Positions 23,461 through 34,792 of a DNA stretch of 64,000 nt are shown here, in pieces (the first letter of the stretch is position 1; each line of letters begins with the position of its first letter). Source of the stretch: Canna indica. Taxonomy: Eukaryota; Streptophyta; Magnoliopsida; Zingiberales; Cannaceae. The position numbers and the translations under genes were made by a program. Location: contig CP136891.1 of NCBI GenBank assembly GCA_034359265.1, positions 89,886,001-89,950,000 of the forward strand. Reading direction: 5' to 3'. Under the pieces are notes generated by a model. That model was given only the letters and a program-made list of their open reading frames with translations, made no database searches and was not told the origin of the DNA.

Positions 23461-26400
23461 CAACCGAGAACATTGATGATCAAGCCCCCTTTTCCAAGAA
23501 GATTGGCCAAGTCTAAGAAGGAAAATGAAGAGAAAGAGATTCTTGAAACTTTTCGCAAGGTTGAAATTAATATTCATTTACTTGACGCCATCAAACAAAT
23601 ACTTCGGTATGCTAAATTTCTCAATGAATTATGCACCAACAAGAAAAAATTGATTGGTAATGAAAAGATAAGTGTGGGAGGGAATGTTTCCACTGTACTT
23701 CAAAGAAAATTATCTCCCAAATGCAAGGATCAAGGTATGTTTGCTATTTCCTATAACATAGGCAGCATTGGTATAAAAAGAGCTATGTGTGACTTAGGAG
23801 CATCTATAAATGTCATGCCATTGTCTATATATTCATCTTTAAACATTGGTGCGATGAAAAAAATAGGTGTGGTAATTCAATTGGCTGATCGGTCGGTTTT
23901 TTACCCCGAAGGAGTGTTGGAAGATGTCCTAGTTCAAGTAAACAATCTAATTTTTCCTGCAGATTTCTTTGTGCTTAACATGGAGGAAGATACTTCTTCC
24001 AACTCATCTGAAATATTACTTGGGAGTCTCTTCCTTAGCACAGCTAGAACAAAAATAGATGTTCATGATGGTACACTCACCATGGAATTTGATGGGGAAG
24101 TCATCAAATTCAATGTTTATGATGCCATAAAATTTCCTTATGAAGAATTTTGTGTTAACAGTGTAGATTTCATAGCAATATTTCCTAATATAGATTTCAT
24201 AATAGTGTAGAATTTTGTGTTAGCACTCAAGAAGAGCAGAAATTGAACCAAGTGCTTAGAGAACATAAAGAGGCTATTGGTTGGACCACAGCTGACATCA
24301 AAGGATTAAGCCCTTCCACATGCATGCACAGGATACTTCTGGAAGAAGACAACAAGCCTTGTAGAGAAGCTCAGCGACGTTTGAACCCACAAATAATGGA
24401 GGTGGTGAAAAAAGAAATACTGAAACTCTTAGATGCTGATGTGATCTACCCAATATCGGATAGCAAATGGGTAAGTCCAGTGCAAGTTGTTCCCAAGAAA
24501 ATAGGTATAATCATGATTAAAAATGTTGACAGTGAGTTAATACCTACTCGAGTCCAAAATGGATGAAGAGTTTGTATAGACTACAGGAAATTAAATGCAG
24601 CAACTAGGAAGGATCATTTTTCACTCCCACTCATTGATCAAATGCTTGAACGTTTAGCTGGTAAAACTCACTATTTGTCTTGATGGATATTTAGGTTTTT
24701 ACCAAATTCCAGTCTCATCGGAAGATCAAGAGAAAACCACTTTTACATGCCCTTTTGGCACTTTTGCATACCGAAGGATGCCATTCGGCCTTTACAACGC
24801 TCCAGCCACATTCCAAAGATGTATGATCAGTATATTTTCAGAATATGTGAAAAATATCATAGAAATATTTATGGATGATTTCACTGTCTAAGGTAATTCT
24901 TTTGATGAATGTTTAAAAAATCTAACAATGGTGCTCAAAAAATGTTTAGAAACAAATCTGGTTTTAAATTATGAGAAGTGTCATTTCATGGTAGGTCAAG
25001 GCTTAATCTTAGGACATGTTCTATCTTCCAAAGGGATTGAGGTAGATAAAGTAAAAATTGATGTTATTAAATCTCTACCTTACCCCGTGAGTGTGCGGGA
25101 AGTACGATCTTTTTTGGGACATGCAGGTTTCTACCGGCGCTTTATAAAGGATTTTTCCAAGATCACTCAACCCCTATGTCGGCCGCTGCAAAAGGAGACG
25201 ACATTCGAGTTTAATGACATGTGCAAACAAGCATTTGACTGATTGAAAGAGAAATTGGTTTCGGCACCCATCATTCAACCACCAAACTGGAATCTTCCTT
25301 TTGAGATCATGTGTGATGCAAGTAATCATGCTATAGGTGCTGTTCTTGGACAGAGAATTGAAAAGAATCCACATGTTATATATTATGCCTCAAAGATGCT
25401 CGATGATGCCCAATGCAACTATTCGACAACAGAAAAAGAACTCTTAGCTATTATTTTTGCTTTAGAAAAATTTCGTTCTTATTTGCTTGGGACTAAAGTT
25501 ATTATCTATTCTGATCATGCAGTTCTAAAATATTTGCTTAAGAAGAAGGAAGCAAAACCAAGGCTGATACGTTGGATACTTTTAATGCAGGAATTTGATT
25601 TAGAAATTCGAGACAAAAAGGGAACATAAAACTTAGTTGTTGATCATCTTAGTCGACTGCTCGTAGATGGAGAATCTCTACCTTTAAAAGATGACTTCCC
25701 AGATGAACATTTTTTCTCTATTCAAGAAATAAATCCTTGGTATGATGATATTGTCAATTATTTGATTGCATGTTCATTCCCCAATGAGTTAACTAGAGTT
25801 GAAAAGGATAAAATCAAAAGAGATGCTAGGTACTATGTCTGGGATGATCCATACTTGTGGAAGCATTGCTCGGATCAGATTATTAGAAGATGCGTTTTCG
25901 AAACAGAGGTTCCCTCTATTCTGCAATTTTGTCACTCATATGCATGTGGAGGTCATTTCAAACCCAAGAGAACAACCCGTAAGGTATTGGAAAGTGATTT
26001 ATTTTGGCCCTCTTTATTCCGCGATTCATATCTATTTTGCAAGTATTGTGAAAACTGTCAACGAACTGGAAATTTGGGACATAGAGATCAAATGCCGCTT
26101 CCGCCGATCCTAGTTTGTGAAATATTCGATGTGTGGGGAATCGATTTCATGGGGCCATTCCCCTCTTCATTTGGTTATATTTACATTATTTTGGCTGTGG
26201 ACTATGTCTCGAAATGGGTAGAAGCTAAAGCTACTCGGAATAACAACGCTAAGGCTGTAGTAGATTTTGTCAAATCTCATATTTTTGTCAGGTTCGGAAC
26301 GCCAAGGTCTATAATCAGCGACCAAGGTACTCATTTCTACAACAAGGTGGTAGAGGCTCTCTTGAAAAGATACAATGTTACTCATCGCACCTCTACAACT

Positions 26401-27032
26401 TATCACCCTCAAACTAATGGTCAAGTTGAGGTGTCCAACAGGGAGAGCAAGTCCATACTTGAGAAAACAGTCAATCCCAATAGAAAAGATTGGAGCTTGC
26501 GACTGGATGACGCGCTATGGGCCTATCGGACAGCATACAAAACTCCCATAGGGATGTTCCCTTTCCGACTAGTGTTTGGAAAATCATGTCACTTACCTGT
26601 TGAATTAGAGCACAAAGCATATTGGGCTGTTAAAAATTGCAACATGAAGATGAATGAGGCAGGAGAACACAGAAAATTACAACTTCAAGAGTTGGAAGAA
26701 ATCCGGAACGACGCTTACGAGAGCTCAAGGATTTACAAAGAAAAAACAAGGCTTTCCATGATCAAAAGATTTCCAATAAGCAATTTTTAATTGGGCAAAA
26801 AGTCTTGCTATATCATTCTCGTTTAAAGTTATTTTCTTGTAAGCTGAGATCGAGATGGGTAGGTCCTTTTATTGTCAATAACATATTTTCCCATGGTGCA
26901 GTAGAAATTAAGAGCTTAGACACCGACAAGATTCTCAAGGTTAATGGATATCGCTTAAAACCTTTCTATGATGAATTCCAAGTACAGAAGGTTGAAGAGA
27001 TTCACTTGGAGGATCCAACTGGAAACTCATAA
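23461..27032 (+). pseudogene. Gypsy pol: protease, RT, RNase H, integrase, disrupted
   Basis: Protease: CDLGASINVMPLSIYSSL near 23790. RT: WVSPVQVVPKK (24466), DYRKLNAATRK (24577) and FMDDFTV (24870). RNase [15 protein letters not shown] (25313) and [18 protein letters not shown] (25420). Integrase: an H-H-C-C finger (H at about 25932, CKYCENC at 26038), then catalytic Asp in GIDFMGP (26140), Asp in ISDQGTHF (26312) and Glu in [10 protein letters not shown] (26418); the D,D,E set is intact. Breaks: TGA at about 24564 (Trp site), a frameshift near 24670, a stop near 24889, TGA at about 25240 and TAA at 25627. The integrase part (25762-26790) is the longest intact piece; its C-terminal tail runs to 27032 after a stop near 26788. 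Confidence 0.9.
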
Positions 27033-27215
27033 ACTGCAGCAAAGTCTGGCCTAGGACAGAAAATAGGGCGCTTCTGGGAGGCAACCCAAGCATTAGGCGT
27101 ACCCGCGCCTTAAACTCATAACAACTGCAGCAGAGTCTGGCCCGAGACAAAAAATAGGGCGCTTCTGGGAGGCAACCCAGGCATTAGGCGTGCACGCACC
27201 TTATTTCTTCAGCAC
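27010..27215 (+). repeat. Tandem ~88-bp repeat downstream of Gypsy pol
   Basis: The phrase AGGGCGCTTCTGGGAGGCAA, followed by CCCARGCATTAGGCGT, occurs at about 27065 and 27157 in two head-to-tail units. The GGGAGGCAACCCA word after integrase is common in Athila-like elements. Confidence 0.7.
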
Positions 27216-27968
27216 TTTAAATTTATCATTAAGCGTACCCGCTCCAACCCCTCATTTTATTTAATTCATCCTCTAATTCGAATTTTTCCTTGAAATTGCA
27301 GGTAGACAAAGCTTAACGCCCATGGTGGAATTCAAAAGAGAGAGAGAGAGAGAAAAAAAAAAAGGGGAACAAGTAGCGGGTTAGGGGGTTAACGGGCGTG
27401 TACCCGTGTCCAATTCAAATGATAACCGGGCACGCCCTAATTTTTCCCCATCACCCGACTTCCCTCGACACCTCCCTCCTCTCTGTGATCGCCGTCCACC
27501 TCCTCGCCGCTGCCCGCTGCCCTCCTCAACCAATCGTCGTCTTTCTTCACCGACGGCAGCACCAGGCCGCCACCTCTCTTCGCCGATTGCAGTACCCCTC
27601 TGCACCTTAGCCGATGCCGCCTCCTTGCTCCGTCGCCTCCTCTCTGCGATAGCTGCCCCCCCCCCCCTCAACCAGTAGCATCTCCGGTGCTGCTTTCACC
27701 GCCGCCTCTCTTCACCAACGCCACTACCCACGAGGCCGACGCCACCTCCGCTGCTACCCTCGTCGCCTCCTCACCAGTCCGATGCCTTCTCAGCGCTGCC
27801 CCCTCGCCGACGTCCTCTGCTCACCAAGCCGCTGCCCTCTTCGTCGAAGCCACCTCCTCACCAGGCCGGCAGCCTCTTTTCCAACCAGCTGCGCCTTTGC
27901 TTCGTTGTCCTCTTCACCAGGCATCACCAAATAGCTCGCTGCCCCCTTCATAGAGCTTCCCAACAGCA

Positions 27969-29429
27969 ATGAGAACCCGTAGTCAAGCGCGACGGCCACC
28001 GAGAAGGGAACCCAAAGCCAAACGCCCTCCTCCATCCCGTGGGCGACAAAATCCGCCTGTCCACCCAGTTCCAAAAATTGTGTGGGAACCTTGGAGCTCG
28101 TCATCATCCACCGAGGTGACTTGACCCACCCCCGGGATAGAGACGAAGAAGGGAGCTGCAGTTAACCCTCTTCAACAACAAGAAGAAGATGTTGCGAACA
28201 GCCCATCTGAGGAAGCAGAAGCTGAACCAACTGAAGTTATTCCCCCTCAAACTGAAGAAGATGATAAGGAAGCCCCCCAACCTGAAACAGAGACACAGCC
28301 TGACAATGAGCCTCAACATGAAGATAGGACAGAAATGACTCAATACCGCCGACAACGATCAAGGATCAAGAAAGGGAAACAGATTCTTCCACCACCAGAA
28401 ATCAAAGGAGGCAGGAACTTGGAATTTGACGACCCATCCGAAAGAAGGAGGTATGAAAAAATTTGTAAACGTCCAATTGTGCAATGTAAGTATCTTGACA
28501 CATCTACTATGGAAACTCTGCAAATTAAAGAAGATGTGCTTGGTTTGATTGATAACATAGGTTGGAGTTCATATTTTGAAATAAACTGTCCCACATTTGT
28601 TGAAATGATTAGAGAATTTTATGCCACCTTTTACTTTGAAAAACCTACTGATCTAACTGTCTCCACACCTGTACTAATTAAATTTAGGCTCATGGGAAAG
28701 AAATTTGAACTTTCTATCACTGAATTCAATGTTGCATTGGGTTTCATTAGGGAAGAGGATGCAACATCAAAAGAATATCTTAGCAGTCTTTGTGATTTCA
28801 TTGAATATTTTAGACCACATGATGTATATCGATTCTTGACTGGAAATCCTGATGCATCCTATGATCCTAGTAAATCTAAGGATTCTTTTATACATGATCC
28901 TGCGATCAAATACATTCATCGTTTCCTTGCATATTCATTCTCAGGTAGAAAAGACTCAGCAGGGATTGTATCAAAATCTGAACTTTATTTTTTGTGGTGC
29001 ATGATTCATGAAAAGAAAGCAAATCTTGGTTTTTGGTTTGCTATGCAATTGGCCACTGTCAATGCATTTAGACGCCCACTTATTCTAGGGCCATATATCA
29101 CTCATTTGGCTTTGCGTGAAGGTTTACTTAATCTTGATGAACATGATTTTCAACTAGCATGTAACATGGCCCCATTAGATCTTAAATGTTTGGATGGAAT
29201 GAGTTTGCTTTGTAGAGAGAAATATAGTGTTTGTTTTTCCCCTCCAGGTCCTCTCACGTCGTGCAACCAAAGGGCCTTCCGCAATGATGCAATAAACACA
29301 CCTGCAGATGCATTGATAGTTAACTCATACATTTCAATCGTTATCTTGGAAATTTCATTTACATCCTTGAACATCCCAAATCATTGTATTAGATGCATTG
29401 AACTAAATTACAATGGAGAGCTAACATGA
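27969..29429 (+). pseudogene. Extra 3' ORF of the Athila-like element (plant retrotransposon ORF in env-like position), one stop
   Basis: A 487-codon frame runs from the ATG at 27969 to the TGA at 29427, interrupted by one TGA at 28122-28124; from 28335 on, 364 codons are open. The N-terminal part is Arg/Pro-rich then acidic (Glu/Pro), and the C-terminal part is globular with NCPTFVEMIREFYATFYFEK and FELSITEFNVALGFIREED, resembling the plant retrotransposon ORF family known from Athila (ATHILA ORF-1 / putative plant transposon protein domain). I see no signal peptide or clear membrane span, so an envelope role is not supported; its function is unknown. It lies between integrase and PPT. Confidence 0.7.
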
Positions 29430-30187
29430 ATAATGTATTTCTCATCCCCCCACATGATATATGACTGTCTTTCGATGAATTAACTCTCAGAATTTTAAGA
29501 TGCAAATAAAATTTTCATGCTTGCTTAGTTTATTTGAATTTTTTTTTTCTTCTTGCACGATAGGAACTATACCTTGCTATGCCTCAAATCTAAAAAAAAA
29601 AGGAGAAAAAGAAAAAAAGAAAGAAAGAAAGAGCATCACTACTCCGCTGATCACTAAAGATCATGAGTAGAGCTAGTAGCCACCTAGAATTGTGATCAAT
29701 TGAGTAACCGGGTGCATGCATCACCAATGTATATTCTCGCGTCAAAAGGTTGCATGACATTCTAGGCAAGGAACTTAGATTCGGGGCCAATCGAGTAACC
29801 GGGTGCATGCATCACCAATATATGTCCTCGCGTCTAAAGGTTGAGCAACGATCTAGGAAAATAAAAGGTGCTCAGTCAACAAGTTAAGTATTTTAGTTAT
29901 TTCAAGTTGTGGCATTATTTGGTAGATGTTCTTCTATGCGATGATTATTTTTGAAGCTTGGATGTGTGCTAAAAAACTCTTCATACTTTGCATCTTGTAC
30001 TCTGAGTTTGCATCTAAGTAATCATAAATCTGTATGGATGGATAAGATTTCATTATGAAAGGTTTTCTTACCATTATCTTTTTGTTTGAGTCGTTAAAAC
30101 TTTATGATGCGGGCTGCGATAGGGTGCGATAAATTTTAAAGAAAATGATTGTTCAGTTTGAGTTATGCTTGAGGACAAGCATGGTTT
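29430..30187 (+). other. Gypsy non-coding 3' internal region with a tandem repeat
   Basis: No ORF. The phrase GAGTAACCGGGTGCATGCAT plus CACCAAT occurs at about 29701 and 29790 in two ~89-bp units. The end has CTTGAGGACAAGCATGGTTT just before the PPT, a motif commonly seen upstream of the PPT in such elements. Confidence 0.65.
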
Positions 30188-30202
30188 AAGTGTGGGGAGA
30201 TT
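30188..30202 (+). promoter_or_regulatory. Gypsy polypurine tract
   Basis: AAGTGTGGGGAGATT directly precedes the 3' LTR start TGATGACATG and primes plus-strand DNA synthesis. Confidence 0.8.
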
Positions 30203-31356
30203 TGATGACATGTTTATTTTCCATCTTTTGATGCTTATTTTCATGCTAAATTCGAATTAAATACTTCCTAAATTGTGTTTATTATTTTGTTTAACTTTTA
30301 GACAACAAATGATGAAAAGAATTCGAAAAGAAGCATCCCTACACGTTTTTTGGAAGCTGAAAATTGGAATACAAGCTGGATCTGGTCGCACCGCCTTGGA
30401 CGTGCCCATGCCTTAGCAAGAATATATGTGACAGAATCAGAATTTACCATGTTTGATGCTGAAATCTTGGGTCCATATTTCCAGCTGAATTTTAACAATC
30501 CATTTGTGTCAAAAATATTAAACCAGGATATTTGGTTGTTAGTTTAATGTCATGTATGGTTGATTTGATTTTTATTTACTATTCTAGTTAGGTTTGAAAT
30601 TCTCCTATAAGAGGAGAATAATTGTAATGAACAAAGGCTGACATTTTTCTTAGTAGTAGCCTCCTTTTGTGTTTTGTTCCTTGAAGTTTTCAGCAGTAGA
30701 TTATTTTTTAGAATGAAATTTGTGTGAGTTTGCAATGTGTGGCTGATCCACCTTTTTCTAGTTAAAGGGTGATTCGATGTTTCGGTACTATGGATTGTGA
30801 GATTCTTCTATGCTTAAAGTCTTTATTTTTTAGTATTTCATTTATTTTCTGCGGAATCTATTCTATCGTTTCTTTTTAATTATTGGTATGTTACCATATT
30901 ATTAGAACAATAGTTAGTCTACCAGTATTGGCTGTTCCATACCGGATTTAGAGACAAATTGGTCGTGGTTGCTATTCAATCCGAACTAATAGAATATTTG
31001 AATTAATATGACTTGTGAGATTGTTGTTCAATTCACAAAAGTCTATTAAAACGCTATAAATAAAGAAATCTATCCTTAGCATCTATGATCAATCCTATGA
31101 ACCGAAATCGAGAACATACCTTTAGCTAGACTTTCCCCTCATTGATTTCTCCTAAATTTTAATCATTGTTTTTAATTACTACTTTTAATTCAGTTTGCAT
31201 CTAATAAAAAAACCCCCTCTTTTTAATTCCCCTTTTTTAATTTATGGTTTCGAAAGAATTTAAAATTAACCAGTCTCTGTGGATTCGACCCTACTTGTCA
31301 CGAATACAAAATCTCAATAAGTAGGTATTTATTTTTGATGGATTCGATACCCATCA
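30203..31356 (+). repeat. Gypsy 3' LTR (uninterrupted, 1154 bp)
   Basis: Runs from TGATGACATG to ACCCATCA, followed by the ATTAC duplication. It serves as the reference for rebuilding the CACTA-split 5' LTR. Confidence 0.95.
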
Positions 31357-31361
31357 ATTAC

Positions 31362-34300
31362 ACCAAGTCCTAGCTGTACCTCATTTCAAAGTTAACCTCA
31401 TATCAGTCAGTAAACTTACAAAAGAATTGAATTATTCTGTGGAGTTTAACACCAATACTGTTGTCATCCAGGACCTTGTAACGAAGAAGGTTTTGGGGAT
31501 TGGTAGAGAGTGCAAATGTACAATGGACTATACTTGATGGAGGGAGCAAGTAGATTTGTAGGCATTCCCAGAACTCATCCACAAGCCCTTTCAGTTTCCA
31601 TTGATATCTATGCCTTGTGGCATATTAGACTAGGTCACATGTCAACTAGTAGAATGAAACTTTTATCCAATTCTGTACCTGAACTCAATAAAAATTTCGA
31701 GTTGTTTTGTAACATTTGTCCACTTGCTAAACAATGTAAGCTATATTTTCTTCCAAGTATGAATAAATCTTTGTTGCCATTTGACTTAGTACATTGTGAT
31801 ATTTGGAGTCCTCACAAGGTACCCACTTATTTAGGTTGTCATTATTTTCTAACTATAGTGGATGATTGTAGTCGGAGTTGTTGGACATACATATTTACCT
31901 TCAAATCACAGGTTCCAAATATCTTGATAGAGTTCATCAAAATGGTCCAAACTCAGTTTTCAAAAACAATTAAGGTCATTAGAAGTGGCAATGGGAGTGA
32001 ATTTTTTAATTCCACAATTAGAAGTTTCTTGTCTAAGCTAGGTATTTCCTATCAAAGTTCTTGTGTTGAAACTCCACAACAAAATGCTGTTGTGGAGCAC
32101 AAACACAGACATTTACTTCAGGTGGCTAGGAGCCTTAAATACCAGTCTAAACTACCCCTCAATTTTTGGGGAGATTGCATTTTGACAGCCACTTACCTAA
32201 TTAATAGGTTACCTAGTCCTGTATTAGACAATCAAAGTCCATATAGAGTACTCTATCAAAAGGAACCTGATATAAGCAACCTTAGAGCTTTTGGTTCTCT
32301 GTGTTACTTCAATACTTTAAAAAATGGAAGAAGTAAGTTTGACCCAACGGCAGATGAGGGTGTGTTTATTGGATATCCTTATGGTCAAAAGGGATATAAA
32401 ATCTTCAACCTCAGGACTAAGTCAGTCAATGTGTCAAGGGATGTAAAATTTATTGAAAATCTCTTCCCTTACAATACTGAAGACATTAAAAAAACCATCT
32501 TTCCTATAACTGACATAACTGAGAGCAATCCCATGAAACCCAAAGAAAATCTTATACAAGTCCCTGTCCAAAATATCAGTTCTGAGATACAGTAATCCAC
32601 TCAAGTTCAGGATAATAATAGTATCAATCATGAAACAAGTGAAACAAACCAAAACATTTCAGAACCTGAAATCCAAGCCACCAATCAAAACATGTCAGAC
32701 ATTGTCATCCCTACAACAAGAAAAAGTCAAAGAACCATTAGAAGGCCTGCAAAGCTCCAAGACTATCATTGTAGTCTATTGGCTCCTATCAAACTCATAC
32801 CTAATGAGAAGCAAGGTCCGAAAACCATCCCATATCGTCTCACTCACTACATAAATCTCACCAACATTCCACATGAACATAGAAACCTACTCACCATCAT
32901 TGATAGCCATGTAGAACCTAGTTCATATGCCTCAGCTTGTCAAAATCCAGCTTGGATAAAATCAATGCAATTAGAATTAACAGCCCTGGAAGCCAACAAA
33001 ACTTGGACTTTGGTTGAATTACCCACCAGGTAAAGTGGTAATTGGTTGTAAGTGGGTATATAGAACTAAGTTCAAACCTGATGGGAGCATTGAAAAATAT
33101 AAATCCAGGCTTGTAGCTAAGGGATTTAATCAGAAGGAAGGAGTGGATTACCATAAAACATTTGCTCCAGTTTCAAAAATGGAAACCATCCAAACCTTGA
33201 TTGCAGTAGCATCAGCCATGAATTGGTCATTACACCAGTTGAATGTAAGCAATGCTTACTTGCATGGGGAACTTGATGAAGAAGTTTATATGAAGAAACC
33301 CCCAAGCTATGGTGAATTGAATGATGATAGAGTTTGCAAACTACAAAAGTCCATCTATGGACTCAAACAAGCTGGAAGACAATGGCATTGTCAAACAAGG
33401 ATACAACCAAAGTGAATCAGAATCTTGTTTATTCATAAAAATGGGAGAAAACAAAATTAATGTTATATCAGTATATGTTGATGACATTGTAGTGACGGGA
33501 GATGACCACTGTGAAATCAGAATAGTTAAGAAAATGCTTAGTGAGGAATTCAAGATAAGGGATCTAGGAAACATGACATATTTCCTAGGTTTAGAACTGC
33601 AGAGAACATGTTCAGGTATACATTTATGCCAGAGAAAATACATAATTGATATGTTGAGGGAATTGAAGTTAGAAAATTGCAAACTCTCAAAAACACCTAT
33701 GCAACACAATGAAAAATTTGGAATTGAAGTCACAGACACTGACAAGTTATTTGAAAATGCTAAAGCTTACAGGAGACTCATTGGTAAGCTACTCTATGTT
33801 ACAATGACTAGACCTGACATAACATTCGCGGTCCATTGTTTGAGTTAATTTATACAAGCACCAAAAGAGTCACGCTATAAGGATGCAATCAGGATACTTA
33901 GATATTTGAAAGGAGCACCAGGGCAGGGGTTATTTTATCCGGCCAGATTGAACTCCACAGTTACAGCATACAACGATGCAGATTGGGGTGGGTGTATAGT
34001 CACCAAAAATCTATAACCGGCTATTTAGTGAAGTTTGGGGAGTCATTGATAACATGGAAGTGCAAGAAACAAATTACAATCAGTAGATCAAGTGTCGATA
34101 GTGAGCTCAGGGCAATGTCTACTATGACAACTGAAATAATGTGGGTAACTAGACTGTTAATTGAGCTAGGCATGAAGATAAGTCAGCCAATACCTATATA
34201 CTGTGACAATCAAAGTGCAATGTACATAACAGCTAATCATGTTTTCCATGAGAGGACCAAACACTTAGAGATAGATTGTTATTTTGTAAGAGAAAAATAC

Positions 34301-34440
34301 TTGCAAGGATTAGTTGAACCAATGTATATCTCAGGAAAACATCAACCAGTTGATATAATGTCCAAGGCATTAGGTCCACAGCAGCATCAATGTAATGTAA
34401 ACAAGTTAGGGTTGATCAATCCTTTCTCACCTCCAACTTG
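31362..34440 (+). pseudogene. Copia integrase, RT and RNase H (3' half of gag-pol), disrupted
   Basis: Continues the frame cut at 16016. Pre-integrase ALWHIRLGHMSTSRM (about 31609), integrase HCDIWSP (31792), RT from [13 protein letters not shown] (33048), YVDDIVVTGDD (33473), RNase H-side motifs YCDNQSAMYI (34200) and HLEIDCYFVREK (34262), ending in SPPTCGG just before the PPT. Key residues are damaged: the second integrase Asp, normally in RSDNG, is Gly (RSGNGSEF, about 31981), and the first RT catalytic Asp is Asn in [10 protein letters not shown]. Frameshifts near 31508, 33030 and 33985, a small deletion near 33390 and stops at about 32593 and 33846 add to this. Confidence 0.9.
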
Positions 34441-34449
34441 TGGGGGGAG

Positions 34450-34787
34450 TATTGAAGGCAGTGGAATACTCAAACTGAGAAGAAGAGAAGCAACACACGC
34501 GGGAAAGGAGCAAAAGGAAGGGAACCAGGAAATTACCAAATAAGCACATCTTTTATTTCATTCATTGTAAATAATTACAAGTGCAAAATAGTCTTTTACA
34601 TACTTTAATAAGTGATTGGGTTTCGGGTGCTGGATCCAAAACCCACATGCCACGGTATAAGAGTGAGCTTTTCACTCAAGCTTTGTAATTTTTTCTCTAT
34701 TAATTCATTTCAAATCCTCTTTACTTTTCACCATTACTTGCGATTTCTATTTGTGGAGTTCTTGATCTCCAGGTTCAAATCGCTTCA
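34450..34787 (+). repeat. Copia 3' LTR
   Basis: 338 bp from TATTGAAGGCAG to CGCTTCA, preceded by the PPT TGGGGGGAG and followed by the ATATT duplication. It contains the 16-bp segment with GGTATAAG missing from the 5' LTR. Confidence 0.92.
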
Positions 34788-34792
34788 ATATT

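Larger units (their letters stand above)
16022..31356 (+). mobile_element. Ty3/Gypsy LTR retrotransposon (Athila-like) nested in the Copia element
   Basis: Starts TGATGACATG and ends ACCCATCA, with perfect duplications ATTAC at 16017-16021 and 31357-31361, both inside the Copia reading frame. Order: 5' LTR (split by a CACTA element), PBS for tRNA-Asp, gag, protease, RT, RNase H, integrase, long 3' ORF, PPT, 3' LTR. The DLGASI-type protease, FMDDF RT box, extra ORF after integrase and tRNA-Asp primer fit the Athila lineage. Many stops and frameshifts show it is dead. LTR divergence is about 4.5-6% by eye. Confidence 0.95.
14264..34787 (+). mobile_element. Ty1/Copia LTR retrotransposon, outer element of the nest
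   Basis: The two LTRs (14264-14586 and 34450-34787) are flanked by the same 5-bp duplication ATATT (14259-14263 and 34788-34792). PBS TGGTATCAGAGCC (14587-14599) fits the 3' end of initiator tRNA-Met and the PPT TGGGGGGAG is at 34441-34449. Domains run in Copia order: gag, protease, integrase, RT, RNase H. The internal region is split at 16017-16021 by the Gypsy element. Both LTRs begin TATTGAAG where TGTTGAAG is usual, so the TG end has mutated. LTR identity is about 96% by eye (13 substitutions in 323 positions plus one indel), so the insertion is fairly old. Confidence 0.95.

Noticed and set aside
27381..27953. Short Ala/Pro/Arg-rich frames on both strands between Gypsy pol and the 3' ORF
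   Set aside because: Low-complexity GC-rich leader of the 3' ORF; no domain, and frames on both strands.
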